64,000 nt of DNA from an uncultured Bacteroidales bacterium. GTDB lineage: Bacteria; Bacteroidota; Bacteroidia; Bacteroidales; UBA932. Shown piece after piece: positions 27,514 to 36,497 of this stretch. The DNA lies in the NCBI GenBank assembly GCA_947630665.1, contig CANRID010000002.1, forward strand, positions 62,001 through 126,000, written 5' to 3'. The translations under genes were made by a program, and so were the position numbers. Numbering within the stretch: position 1 is the first letter of the stretch; each line of letters opens with the position of its first letter. The notes below the pieces were generated by a model. The model ran no database searches. It saw only the letters and a program-made list of their open reading frames with translations, and was not told where the DNA came from.

Positions 27514-28809
27514 TTATCGATAATCGTATTTTTTCCACATTTCCTTCAGTCTTTTGCGGATTTCCTGTTCTTTGGCATTCGTGCCGGGTTCGTACAGCCG
27601 GGTATTTTCCGCCCCTGAAGGCATGAATTCCTGATCTACGAAGTTTCCCTCATAGGAATGGGCGTATTTATAATCTTTCCCGTATCCCAATTCTTTCATA
27701 AGGCCGGTAGGGGCGTTTCTCAGATGAAGGGGAACGGGGAGATCTCCTTTCCGCTTCACGAATTCCAAAGCCGCATCGATGGCCATATAGGCGGAATTGC
27801 TTTTAGGGGAGGTCGCCAAATAAATGGCGGTTTCGGATAGGGGAATGCGTCCTTCGGGCATGCCTATCTGGTGAACGGTGCTGAAACAGGCCTGCGCCAG
27901 CAGCAAGGCGTTGGGATTGGCCAGACCGATATCCTCGGCAGCCAGAATCACCATTCTCCGGGCGATAAACAAGGGATCTTCGCCTCCCGCAATCATACGC
28001 GCCAGCCAATAAACCGCTCCGTTGGGGTCGGATCCGCGGATGCTTTTAATGAAAGCGGAAATGATATCGTAATGCTGCTCACCGTTTTTATCGTATAAAG
28101 CGATATTTTCCTGCAATCTGTTATTAACCGTTTCGTTGGTAATGACTATATCTTGTCCGGGAGAAAAGCTTGAAACGATAATTTCTATGATATTCAGCAA
28201 TTTACGCGCGTCTCCTCCGGAGAACCGGTACAGGGATTCTTTCTCTTTGACCTCGATTTTCAGAGTTTTAAGATATTCATCTTCCTTCAGGGCCCGTTCC
28301 AGCAGGGTATCCAGGTTTTCTACGGACAATTCTTTGAGTACATACACCTGGCACCGGGAAAGCAGCGGACTGATTACTTCAAAAGAGGGATTTTCCGTAG
28401 TGGCTCCGATCAAGGTAAACGTTCCGTCTTCCACGGCGCCCAGCAGCGCATCTTGTTGCGCTTTATTGAAACGATGGATCTCATCTATGAACAGGATGGG
28501 CGTTTGCGGAGTAAACAAGTTGTTGCCCTTGGATTTTTCTATCACATCCCTGACATCCTTTACGCCGGAACTGATGGCCGAAAGAGTATGGAAAGGACGG
28601 TTCAACCGGTTGGCAATAATCCGCGCAAGAGTGGTTTTGCCTACGCCGGGAGGACCCCAAAGGATAAATGAAGAAATATTGCCCGCATCTATCATTTTCC
28701 TCAAGACCGCATTTTCACCCACTAAATGTTCCTGGCCCACATACTGATCCAGATTCCGCGGACGCATTCTTTCCGGCAAGGGGACTCTTTGATTATTGCT
28801 ATTTAACAT
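27514..28809 (-). CDS. rarA: Replication-associated recombination protein A (AAA+ ATPase)
   Basis: A 431-residue AAA+ ATPase of the RarA/MgsA/WRNIP1 family, acting at stalled forks with SSB. Walker A is GPPGVGKTT, Walker B LFIDEIHRF, and sensor 1 GATTEN. The C-terminal tetramerisation domain starts near YDIISAFIKSIRGSDPNGAVY. The ATG at 28809 gives MLNSNNQRVPLPERMRP, the normal start; a longer reading from 28866 runs into the preceding terminator. Probably transcribed alone. Confidence 0.92.
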   Translation of the reverse strand: MLNSNNQRVPLPERMRPRNLDQYVGQEHLVGENAVLRKMIDAGNISSFILWGPPGVGKTTLARIIANRLNRPFHTLSAISSGVKDVRDVIEKSKGNNLFTPQTPILFIDEIHRFNKAQQDALLGAVEDGTFTLIGATTENPSFEVISPLLSRCQVYVLKELSVENLDTLLERALKEDEYLKTLKIEVKEKESLYRFSGGDARKLLNIIEIIVSSFSPGQDIVITNETVNNRLQENIALYDKNGEQHYDIISAFIKSIRGSDPNGAVYWLARMIAGGEDPLFIARRMVILAAEDIGLANPNALLLAQACFSTVHQIGMPEGRIPLSETAIYLATSPKSNSAYMAIDAALEFVKRKGDLPVPLHLRNAPTGLMKELGYGKDYKYAHSYEGNFVDQEFMPSGAENTRLYEPGTNAKEQEIRKRLKEMWKKYDYR

Positions 28810-28852
28810 AATATAAATTGTGTAAAATATATTCTCTGAATTTTCCGGTTTA

Positions 28853-28893
28853 TAAAAACACCCCAAAAAGCCTGTTTTCCGACTTTTGGGGTG
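28853..28893 (-). terminator. Terminator of the lysine fermentation operon
   Basis: On the reverse strand CACCCCAAAAGTC and GGCTTTTTGGGGTG form a long, near-perfect stem with a short loop, followed by a run of T. It begins 23 bases after the stop of the second etfA and separates the operon from rarA. Confidence 0.88.
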
Positions 28894-28915
28894 CCGTTCA
28901 TCTCAACCGAAAAGA

Positions 28916-29920
28916 TTATTTTTTTATCTCTTTGGACAATCTTTCGGTCAGTAACGGAATGATTTTATTGACATCTCCGACAATTCCCAAATCCGCCACC
29001 TTAAAAATCGGAGCGAATTTGTCTTTGTTGATCGCCAAAATGAAATCGGATTCCTCCATGCCCGCAAGATGCTGGATGGCTCCCGAAATACCGCAAGCCA
29101 TATACAGATTCGGACGGACGGTTTTTCCCGTCTGTCCCACCTGCCTTTCATGAGGCATGATTCCCGCATCTACCATCGCTCTGGATGAAGAAACCTCCGC
29201 ATCCATTACATTGGCCAATGCGGCCAGTTTTTCGAAATTCTCCTTGCAACCTACGCCCCGGCCGCCGGAAATCAGGATTTTAGCTTCGGTGATATCTATC
29301 TTTCCCTTGTTTTCCTTTACGCTTTCCAGCAATTTCACCTTGAATCTGGATTTGTCGAACTTGGGTTCGAATCGAATTACGGTACCCTTACGGGAAGGAT
29401 CTTTTTCCCGTTTCTGCATCACGCCCGGACGTACGGTGGACATCTGCGGACGATGCTCGGTACACATAATGGTAGCCATCAGGTTGCCTCCGAAAGCCGG
29501 ACGGGTCATCATCAGCTCGCCACCCTCGGAAATTTCCAGTTTGGTACAGTCTGCGGTAAGGCCGGTCTCCAAACGGGCGGAGAGTCTCGGACCCAGGTCG
29601 CGGCCGATTGTGGTCGCCCCGATCAGCACGATGCTCGGCCGGAATGCGACAATCAATTGATGAATCGCCTGTGCATATTCTTCCGTAATATAATTTTTAA
29701 GTACCGGAGTGTCCATCAGTATCACATCATCGGCGCCGTAAGCGATCAGATCCTGAGCCTGATCCGCAATGCCGGACCCCGGGAACATAGCTACGACCTT
29801 CTCTCCCAATGCATCGGCCAGATCTCTTGCCTTTCCTAAAAGTTCCAGAGCGACCGATTGTACCACTCCCTCTCTTTGTTCAATGAAAACATATACGTTC
29901 TTATAATCTGCTTTATTCAT
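28916..29920 (-). CDS. etfA: Electron transfer flavoprotein alpha subunit (lysine operon)
   Basis: A 334-residue EtfA. The FAD-binding C-terminal domain shows [38 protein letters not shown] and [10 protein letters not shown]. With EtfB it delivers electrons to or from the butyryl-CoA dehydrogenase encoded upstream. Bcd-EtfAB complexes in lysine fermenters can couple crotonyl-CoA reduction to ferredoxin reduction; that behaviour is inferred, not visible here. It is the last of 13 genes, followed by a strong terminator. It differs clearly from the copy at 6477. Confidence 0.93.
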   Translation of the reverse strand: MNKADYKNVYVFIEQREGVVQSVALELLGKARDLADALGEKVVAMFPGSGIADQAQDLIAYGADDVILMDTPVLKNYITEEYAQAIHQLIVAFRPSIVLIGATTIGRDLGPRLSARLETGLTADCTKLEISEGGELMMTRPAFGGNLMATIMCTEHRPQMSTVRPGVMQKREKDPSRKGTVIRFEPKFDKSRFKVKLLESVKENKGKIDITEAKILISGGRGVGCKENFEKLAALANVMDAEVSSSRAMVDAGIMPHERQVGQTGKTVRPNLYMACGISGAIQHLAGMEESDFILAINKDKFAPIFKVADLGIVGDVNKIIPLLTERLSKEIKK

Positions 29921-29941
29921 TTCGATTTCAGTTTAAGGCAA

Positions 29942-30721
29942 TTAAATGATGAATTTTTCTTTAAGTCTGCTGATGATAATGCCTACCGCTTCCTCCGGAT
30001 CCACTTCAAATACTTCTCCGGCCGTTTTCAGTCCCTTGGTAAAGGCCTTGTTTACCCGTGTAGGAGAACCTTTCAGTCCCAGCTGGTTTTCCTGCACATC
30101 GATCTTGTCGGCACCCCAGATCTCCACTTCTTTCCCGTAAGCATCCACGATTCCGGACACGTTCATATAACGGGGCTTATAAGCGGAAGCCAGTACGGTT
30201 ACCAATGCAGGAGCTTCCACTTCCAGCATCTGATAGCCTTCTTCCGTTTCCTTTTTAACGATGTATTTACCGTCTTTCATTTCGAAACCGGCCACATACG
30301 ATACCTGCGGCAGACCTAAATGTTCGGCCATCTGCGGCCCTACCTGTGCGGTATCTCCGTCTATGGCCTGGCGTCCCGCCACAATCAGATCGTAATCCAG
30401 GCATTTCAAGGCTCCGGCCAGCGCATGAGAGGTAGCCAGCGTATCGGCGCCGGCAAATTTACGGTCCGTAAGCAAAATGGCTCGGTCTGCTCCCATGGCG
30501 AGGGCTTCCCTTAAAATCAGATCCGCCTGCGGAGGTCCCATGGTGATAACGGTCACATGCGCTCCCCATTTATCCTTTAATTCCAAGGCAAGCTCCAGGC
30601 CTCCTTTATCGTCCGGGTTCATAATACTCGGTACGCCGTCCCTGATAAGGGTACCCGTAACCGGATTTATTTTGATTTCTGTCGTATCGGGTACTTGCTT
30701 TATACAAACTACTATATTCAT
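29942..30721 (-). CDS. etfB: Electron transfer flavoprotein beta subunit (lysine operon)
   Basis: A 259-residue EtfB starting MNIVVCIKQVPDTTEIKI, with the nucleotide-binding region IVAGRQAIDGDTAQVGPQ and the beta signature AEHLGLPQVSYVAGF. It lies 12 bases after bcd and 21 before etfA, giving the order bcd-etfB-etfA familiar from butyrate producers. It is about 30 residues shorter than the paralogue at 7549. Confidence 0.94.
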   Translation of the reverse strand: MNIVVCIKQVPDTTEIKINPVTGTLIRDGVPSIMNPDDKGGLELALELKDKWGAHVTVITMGPPQADLILREALAMGADRAILLTDRKFAGADTLATSHALAGALKCLDYDLIVAGRQAIDGDTAQVGPQMAEHLGLPQVSYVAGFEMKDGKYIVKKETEEGYQMLEVEAPALVTVLASAYKPRYMNVSGIVDAYGKEVEIWGADKIDVQENQLGLKGSPTRVNKAFTKGLKTAGEVFEVDPEEAVGIIISRLKEKFII

Positions 30722-30733
30722 ATTCTTTGATTT

Positions 30734-31873
30734 TTACTTAAATAATTTAGCGGCAATAACCATTCTCTGAACCTCTGAAGTTCCTTCGTAAATCTCGGTG
30801 ATCTTAGCGTCGCGCATCATTCTTTCCACCGGATATTCCCGGGTGTAGCCGTATCCGCCGTGGAATTGGACCGCTTTGGTAGTTACTTCCATCGCAGTTT
30901 CGGCCGCGAATAATTTAGCCATGGCTGCATCGGCCGAATACGGAATTCCCGAATCTTTCTTGAAACTTGCAGAGCGTACCAGCAAACGGGCGGCTTCCAC
31001 TTTCGTCTGCAAATCGGCCATCTGGAACTGCATATTCTGGAACTGCGACAAAGATTTGCCGAACTGTTTCCTTTCCTTGGTATATTTAACGGTCTCGTCC
31101 ATAGCGCCCTGGGCGATTCCCAACGCCTGGGAAGCGATTCCGATACGGCCGCCGTCAAGGGTCTTCATGGCGATACCGAATCCTCCCCCGATTTTCCCGA
31201 GCAGATTCTCCTTAGGGACGATGCAATTCTCAAAAATCAGCTCGCAGGTAGCCGAACCGCGGATTCCCATTTTGCTTTCTTTCTTCCCGACGGAAAAACC
31301 GGGCATCCCCTCTTCTACGATAAATGCGGAAATACCCTTGGTCCCCATGGACTTGTCGGTCATGGCAAAAATAACATACACATGCGCATATCCGGCATTG
31401 GTAATAAATATCTTGTTTCCGTTCAATACATAATGATCGCCTTCTTCCACGGCCATGGTCTGCTGCGCGGAAGCATCAGTCCCCGCATTAGGCTCCGTAA
31501 GCCCGAAAGCGCCGAGCCACTCGCCGCTGGCCAGTTTGGGAAGATATTTCTGTTTTTGCTCTTCCGTACCGTGATCCAAAATCGGCGCAGCGCAAAGAGA
31601 GGTATGGGCGGACACGATCACACCTGTAGTCGCGCAAACCCGGGAAAGTTCTTCTACAGCGATAGAATACATGATGTTGTCTCCGCCCGCGCCCCCGTAA
31701 GCCTTGGGAATGGGAATACCGAAAATCCCCAGCCGGGCCATCTTGGCAACGGTTTCCATCGGGAATCGCTCCTGTTCATCTACCTCTGCAGCAAGAGGCT
31801 TCACCTCTTTCTCGGCAAACTCTCTGATCATTTGCCTGAACAATTGCTGTGTTTTTGTCAATTCGAAATTCAT
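30734..31873 (-). CDS. bcd: Butyryl-CoA dehydrogenase (short-chain acyl-CoA dehydrogenase)
   Basis: A 379-residue FAD acyl-CoA dehydrogenase reducing crotonyl-CoA to butyryl-CoA with electrons from EtfAB. It has the FAD/substrate motif FGLTEPNAGTDAS, and the catalytic base is E363 in IYEGTSEVQRM near the C-terminus, the short/butyryl type position. The segment QFHGGYGYTREYPVER is typical. It follows atoA by 26 bases. Position in the operon after the crotonyl-CoA-forming kal step fits a butyrate-forming role rather than fatty-acid oxidation. Confidence 0.93.
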   Translation of the reverse strand: MNFELTKTQQLFRQMIREFAEKEVKPLAAEVDEQERFPMETVAKMARLGIFGIPIPKAYGGAGGDNIMYSIAVEELSRVCATTGVIVSAHTSLCAAPILDHGTEEQKQKYLPKLASGEWLGAFGLTEPNAGTDASAQQTMAVEEGDHYVLNGNKIFITNAGYAHVYVIFAMTDKSMGTKGISAFIVEEGMPGFSVGKKESKMGIRGSATCELIFENCIVPKENLLGKIGGGFGIAMKTLDGGRIGIASQALGIAQGAMDETVKYTKERKQFGKSLSQFQNMQFQMADLQTKVEAARLLVRSASFKKDSGIPYSADAAMAKLFAAETAMEVTTKAVQFHGGYGYTREYPVERMMRDAKITEIYEGTSEVQRMVIAAKLFK

Positions 31874-31899
31874 GTTAATATATTCAGTTTAAGCTAATT

Positions 31900-32559
31900 T
31901 TACAAAGTAATGGTTTTTAAATGATCCGACACGGTCAGTTTTGCTTCCGTAGCCGCCTGTATTTGCTCCACGGTAAACTCCGGATTGATTTCGGTCAATA
32001 CGATCCCATCGGGAGTAATTTCCATGACGCCCATTTCCGTAATGATCATATTTACCTGACCTGCAGCGGTAAGAGGCAAACGGCATTTTTTCAAGATCTT
32101 GGGAGAACCCTTGGCCGTATGCTCCATCGTAAGGATTACTTTCTTTGCGCCTATAAGCAAGTCCATGGCGCCCCCCATTCCGGGAGTTTTCTTGCCGGGA
32201 ATCATCCAGTTGGCCAGGTCTCCTTTCTCATCCACTTCCAAAGCGCCGAGAAACGTAACGTTCACATGTCCTCCGCGGATAATGCCAAAGGAATCCGCCG
32301 AGTTGAAAGAACAAGCGCCCGGTTTATAGGTAATATAGCCTCCTCCGGCATTGATGAAATGCGGATCTTCCTCTCCTTGTGCAGGTTCCGGTCCCATTCC
32401 GAGCAAACCGTTCTCGGACTGCAGGGTTACGGAAATGCCTTCCGGCAAATAATTCGGAATCAAGGTCGGCAAACCGATTCCCAGATTTACAACATCGCCG
32501 TCTTTAATCTCGAGAGCGGCCCTTTTGGCTATGAACTCTCTAATCTGATTCTTGTCCAT
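31900..32559 (-). CDS. atoA: Butyryl-CoA:acetoacetate CoA-transferase beta subunit
   Basis: A 219-residue beta subunit of a class I CoA-transferase. The active-site glutamate is E49 in the motif SENGLLG, which forms the glutamyl-CoA intermediate; GIGLPTLIP and the GGAMDLLIGAK segment are further landmarks. With AtoD it would move CoA from butyryl-CoA to the acetoacetate made by Kce, yielding butyrate and acetoacetyl-CoA. The alpha subunit gene is nine genes away at the head of the same operon, an unusual separation. Exact acyl specificity is inferred from context. Confidence 0.9.
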   Translation of the reverse strand: MDKNQIREFIAKRAALEIKDGDVVNLGIGLPTLIPNYLPEGISVTLQSENGLLGMGPEPAQGEEDPHFINAGGGYITYKPGACSFNSADSFGIIRGGHVNVTFLGALEVDEKGDLANWMIPGKKTPGMGGAMDLLIGAKKVILTMEHTAKGSPKILKKCRLPLTAAGQVNMIITEMGVMEITPDGIVLTEINPEFTVEQIQAATEAKLTVSDHLKTITL

Positions 32560-32577
32560 GATAGATATTTATTAAAT

Positions 32578-33363
32578 TTATTTATGTCTGTTAACATATT
32601 CCTGCGCTATGAACGAAGCCACGTCATCCGCATAAGTATTCATGCCGAATCCGGCATCGAATCCCAGCTCTTTGGCCAGCTCGTGCGTTATCCGCGGTCC
32701 GCCGCATACCACGATCATTTTATCGCGGAGCCCTTCGGCTTCCATCAGTTCAATCAGTTCGGTCATATTCTTGATATGCACGTCTTTCTGGGTTACCGTC
32801 TGGGAAACGAGCAACGCATCCGCCTTCAATTCGATTCCTTTGGACAGAAACTCCTCGTTCGGCACCTGGCTCCCCAGATTAAAAGCTTCGATCATCTCGT
32901 ACCTTTCCAGACCGTAATGGCCCGCATATCCCTTCATATTCATAATAGCATCGATTCCCACGGTATGGGCATCCGTTCCGGTGCTGGCCCCCACCACCAC
33001 TAATTTCCGCCCGATATGCTCGCGGATATACTCATCGGTCTGATGCATATCCATCACCGTGCTTTCCACCTTAGGCACATAAATATCGGTATAATCCACC
33101 GTATGGACAAGGCTTCCGTAACAATTGAAGAACGTGAATCCGGGCGTCAGCTCCTGGTAAAAAACCACCTGGGGATTTTCCAGCCCCATTTTCTTAAGCA
33201 TCTGTTTGGCAGCTTCCACCGCTTCCGCACCGCAAGGCACCGGGAGGGTGAAGCTAAGCTGCACCTTACCATCGTTCATGGTATCGCCGTAAGGCTTTAT
33301 CTTTTTTAAATCAAGCGTCTTATCGAAATCTTTCGCTTGCATCGAATATAATCCGCCGCTCAT
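32578..33363 (-). CDS. kamE: Lysine 5,6-aminomutase beta subunit
   Basis: A 261-residue cobalamin-binding subunit. The B12 motif DxHxxG is seen as D131, H133 and G136, so H133 is the lower axial ligand. K144 in MNMKGYAGHYG matches the lysine that holds PLP in the clostridial enzyme. The N-terminal dimerisation region spans about residues 1-100. With KamD it converts beta-lysine to 3,5-diaminohexanoate using adenosylcobalamin and PLP. The gene starts 1 base after kamD ends. Confidence 0.95.
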   Translation of the reverse strand: MSGGLYSMQAKDFDKTLDLKKIKPYGDTMNDGKVQLSFTLPVPCGAEAVEAAKQMLKKMGLENPQVVFYQELTPGFTFFNCYGSLVHTVDYTDIYVPKVESTVMDMHQTDEYIREHIGRKLVVVGASTGTDAHTVGIDAIMNMKGYAGHYGLERYEMIEAFNLGSQVPNEEFLSKGIELKADALLVSQTVTQKDVHIKNMTELIELMEAEGLRDKMIVVCGGPRITHELAKELGFDAGFGMNTYADDVASFIAQEYVNRHK

Positions 33364-33364
33364 A

Positions 33365-34918
33365 TTACCTTGCTCCTTTCAATAAATTAATAAATGGATT
33401 CATATAATTCGCACCTTTTTCGCATACTCCTTCCAGGCCTTTTCCACCGGTGCGGGACCTTTTCACATCCCCGAAAATACCTTTTTCCAAGGCGTTGAAC
33501 AATCCTTCTTCATTGATCCGTTCCAGCAACTCGATAGATTTGTCCAGCACAAACCGGGCCCTGGTGCGGACGATGCCGCCTTCCTTGAATTCCATCTCCT
33601 GACCGATGCTGCTCATATTATTGAAAATATACTTGGCATTTTCTATCGAAAGAAACCGGTCCGACATGAAAGGCGTATGGATCGCCTCGGTAGGCATGCC
33701 CAATAATTGGATACCCTGATTGGTCCAGATTCCGATCATATTGAACAAGGCGTCCTGTATATGGCCCCGGAATATATTTCCCGTCATGAATTTTGTAGGA
33801 GGCATATATTTAAGGGTGGCCTTGGGGAAAATCTCCCGGGTCATCTGGGCTTGCGCCAATTCATAAAGGAACCCGTTTTTCAACATCGGATCCATTTCAA
33901 AGGCATGCCCCAACCCCATCTGTTCCTCCTTAAGGCCGGCCAATAACGCAAGCTGTTCGTTAATCAGGTCGGAGGCCAATACCGTGTGGGCCTGTTCATA
34001 AGCATCGGCCGTAGTCAGATAATTATCTTCGCCCGTATTGATGATCACTCCGGCGAATCCGTTGATAATCCGGGAAAAATACTGATCCACCAACGTCCTC
34101 TGCATATTGATGTCCCGGAACAGGATTCCGTACAGCGCATCGTTAAGCATCACGTCCAGCCCTTCGAAAGCGCCCATGATAGCTATTTCCGGCATACAAA
34201 GGCCGGAACAATAATTACAAAGCCGGATATATCTTCCCAGCTCCTCTCCCACCTTATCCAAAGCGGAACGCATGATCCGGAAATTCTCCTGGGTGGCGAA
34301 AGTTCCGCCGAATCCTTCCGTAGTAGCTCCGTAAGGTACATAATCCAGCAGGCTTTGTCCCGTGGTGCGGATTACGGCAATCACGTCCGCCCCCTGACGA
34401 GCCGCGGCTTCCGCCTGCACTACATCTTCATAAATATTTCCCGTAGCGACAATTACATATAAATACGGTTTAGGATTGTCGCCGTTGGCCTCCAGATATT
34501 TCTCTCTTCTGGACCTTTTTTCCCGTATTTTCGCAATACTTTCCCGGATAACCGGTTCCAATGCTTCCTGCAGAGATTTTTGATCGGTTACTTCTATTCT
34601 GGTCAGATCGATGGTGCCTCCGGCAACACCTTCCGCGATCTGCTGGGGCCGCATGCCTGTAGCCGCCATAGCATTCGCAATATAAAATAAAACGCCCTGG
34701 TTCAAAACCCCTTTGCCCTTCAGGTCATCGACCACGACATTCGGCAGCGGCACCTGATTCTCATCGACGCCGTCGATGCCCAAAAGCCTACACAGCGTCC
34801 TTTCCACCGCAACCGTTGTGTAGGACTCCACAAAAGACTGAACCTCGTCGGCAATGTTTTTCGCCAAACCTTTAGCCTGTTCAACCTTTTTAAAATCCAA
34901 TCCTAATTTGCTCTGCAT
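33365..34918 (-). CDS. kamD: Lysine 5,6-aminomutase alpha subunit
   Basis: A 517-residue TIM-barrel subunit of adenosylcobalamin- and PLP-dependent lysine 5,6-aminomutase. It starts MQSKLGLDFKKVEQAKGLA and is of normal family length. Landmarks are TTVAVERTLCRLLGIDGVD, a YVPYGATTEGFGGTFATQEN substrate-pocket segment, and YMPPTKFMTGNIFRGH. Paired with kamE downstream; the proposed reactivase genes kamC and kamB lie directly upstream, as expected for a B12 enzyme inactivated in turnover. Confidence 0.95.
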   Translation of the reverse strand: MQSKLGLDFKKVEQAKGLAKNIADEVQSFVESYTTVAVERTLCRLLGIDGVDENQVPLPNVVVDDLKGKGVLNQGVLFYIANAMAATGMRPQQIAEGVAGGTIDLTRIEVTDQKSLQEALEPVIRESIAKIREKRSRREKYLEANGDNPKPYLYVIVATGNIYEDVVQAEAAARQGADVIAVIRTTGQSLLDYVPYGATTEGFGGTFATQENFRIMRSALDKVGEELGRYIRLCNYCSGLCMPEIAIMGAFEGLDVMLNDALYGILFRDINMQRTLVDQYFSRIINGFAGVIINTGEDNYLTTADAYEQAHTVLASDLINEQLALLAGLKEEQMGLGHAFEMDPMLKNGFLYELAQAQMTREIFPKATLKYMPPTKFMTGNIFRGHIQDALFNMIGIWTNQGIQLLGMPTEAIHTPFMSDRFLSIENAKYIFNNMSSIGQEMEFKEGGIVRTRARFVLDKSIELLERINEEGLFNALEKGIFGDVKRSRTGGKGLEGVCEKGANYMNPFINLLKGAR

Positions 34919-34970
34919 TTTAAGTCAATTATTAGTAGTGAAGTTTACAATTTTTATAAAAGTATAGTTT

Positions 34971-36497
34971 TCAAATAGTTTCGTTCAACATTTTTTCTGC
35001 CTCCCCTATCCACTGCGCATCAGCGCCCAGTTTCCGGGCAATGCGGACGGCCTCCTGCGGGACATCCCCCTCCCCCGCTTCCTTAAGCCGGTAATCCATA
35101 ACGCCGTCCACCAATCCCACTACGCGCAAACGCCTGAAATGGCCGCCCGCCACATTATAATGGGTCGTCAGCAGCAGCGAGAGCTTTTTCCCCTCCAGCA
35201 CTTTCAGCAAAGCCGCTACCAAAGCGGTACCCTCTACGGGATTCGTAGTGCGCGCCGGCTCATCGATCAGCGCCAGGATATATTCCCCGTCCCGCACGCG
35301 GCGGATCACTTCATCGATAGCCGTAACCTCGGCGGCAAAAGAAGAAAGGCCGCCCAGCTCGTCCTGCCGATCCCCCACACATAACACCACATCCTTTTTC
35401 ACATCTACGCAAGCACTTTGCGCAGGAAGGCCGAATCCGAACTGGAATAAATACTGGCAAAGCGCCACAGTCTTGAGAGCCACCGTTTTACCCCCCATAT
35501 TCGCTCCGATGACCGTTACCGCCTCCACTCCGAAATCCAGATCCACCGGTGTATATTCCTTTCCTTTCTCGGCCAGCGTCTGTTTTATATGCGGATGAAA
35601 CATTCCCTTATAAACGGTTCTCCCGTTGCAGGATATCTCCGGAAAACATAATCCCAATTCCTCTATCTGAAGGGCCTTAGCCAGCAAAATGTCTAATTTC
35701 GCCAATATATCCAGCGTATTTTTCAAATCCGGAGCATATTTCCGTATCTCTCCCGACAGCCATTTTCGCACCTGCGTTTCAATTTCCCCCGCACGCTCGG
35801 TCAATTCCATCCTCCGGGCCTGCACATAAGCGGTTTTGTCTTTCTCCTGCGGGTTCTCCGGGGCTTTTTCTCCGGACAATGCACCCGATCCGCCGGAAAT
35901 GGACTTCTCCCCTGCCGTCGTCTGAGGCATTTTCCCGGTCTCCGGAGCCGAAGCATCGCAGCAGCCGCTCCCAACGGCAAACTCAGTCTGCGTATATCCC
36001 CCCAGCTTGCGCAGCAGGGAACGTATTTCCCTCAATTCGGGCGAATAGGCATCGTATATATAAAAAGACGGAATCCGGGTCCCTTCCGGATCGAGCTTGG
36101 AAACCAACCCTTCCAGATCCGGCAGTTCCGCCACACGGCAATCCGCCCCGGAAAGGATTTTATCGATTTCAGCCGCTAAAAGAGCCAAGCATTTGACCTC
36201 GAAAAACTCCACCTCATCCAATATTCCGTTCTCCGTCAGCCGGGCAATCGTCCCGGAAATATCCCGAAGCGTCATTAGGCGGGCCCCCAACCGTCTTCGG
36301 AGCGGAGCATTGGACGCATCCCGTACGAAAGACAGGTATATTCGCTTCAATTCTCCGTAAGCACCGCGTATTTCCTCCGCACTTTCCATCATAGCAGACT
36401 CCAGCAGTCTCTTCCGGCCGTAACCGGAATTCAGATGCAGGGTATCGGCCATAAAGCGGATACCGCAGGGAGAATCTATGACGGATTTTAACAACAT
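34971..36497 (-). CDS. kamC: MutS-like ATPase, probable lysine 5,6-aminomutase reactivase KamC
   Basis: A 508-residue protein with a C-terminal MutS-type ABC ATPase. Walker A is GANMGGKT (331-338), Walker B/D-loop YILALIDEPARTTNP, and a TTHYN segment gives the switch His. It lacks the MutS mismatch-recognition domain. Residues about 176-222 form a Gly/Ser/Pro/Glu-rich, probably disordered insert. MutS-like proteins are encoded beside lysine and ornithine aminomutases and are annotated as reactivating ATPases; by analogy it would replace damaged cobalamin on KamDE. It overlaps kamB by 10 bases. Biochemical role is from family context, not from sequence alone. Confidence 0.82.
   Translation of the reverse strand: MLLKSVIDSPCGIRFMADTLHLNSGYGRKRLLESAMMESAEEIRGAYGELKRIYLSFVRDASNAPLRRRLGARLMTLRDISGTIARLTENGILDEVEFFEVKCLALLAAEIDKILSGADCRVAELPDLEGLVSKLDPEGTRIPSFYIYDAYSPELREIRSLLRKLGGYTQTEFAVGSGCCDASAPETGKMPQTTAGEKSISGGSGALSGEKAPENPQEKDKTAYVQARRMELTERAGEIETQVRKWLSGEIRKYAPDLKNTLDILAKLDILLAKALQIEELGLCFPEISCNGRTVYKGMFHPHIKQTLAEKGKEYTPVDLDFGVEAVTVIGANMGGKTVALKTVALCQYLFQFGFGLPAQSACVDVKKDVVLCVGDRQDELGGLSSFAAEVTAIDEVIRRVRDGEYILALIDEPARTTNPVEGTALVAALLKVLEGKKLSLLLTTHYNVAGGHFRRLRVVGLVDGVMDYRLKEAGEGDVPQEAVRIARKLGADAQWIGEAEKMLNETI

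Noticed and set aside
29360..29385. GGTTCGAATC-like sequence resembling a tRNA T-arm
   Set aside because: It is inside etfA coding sequence and no acceptor, D-arm or anticodon structure surrounds it.
31921..33003. Forward reading of 360 residues opposite atoA and kamE
   Set aside because: It spans two genuine reverse genes and their spacer, and shows no recognisable domain.
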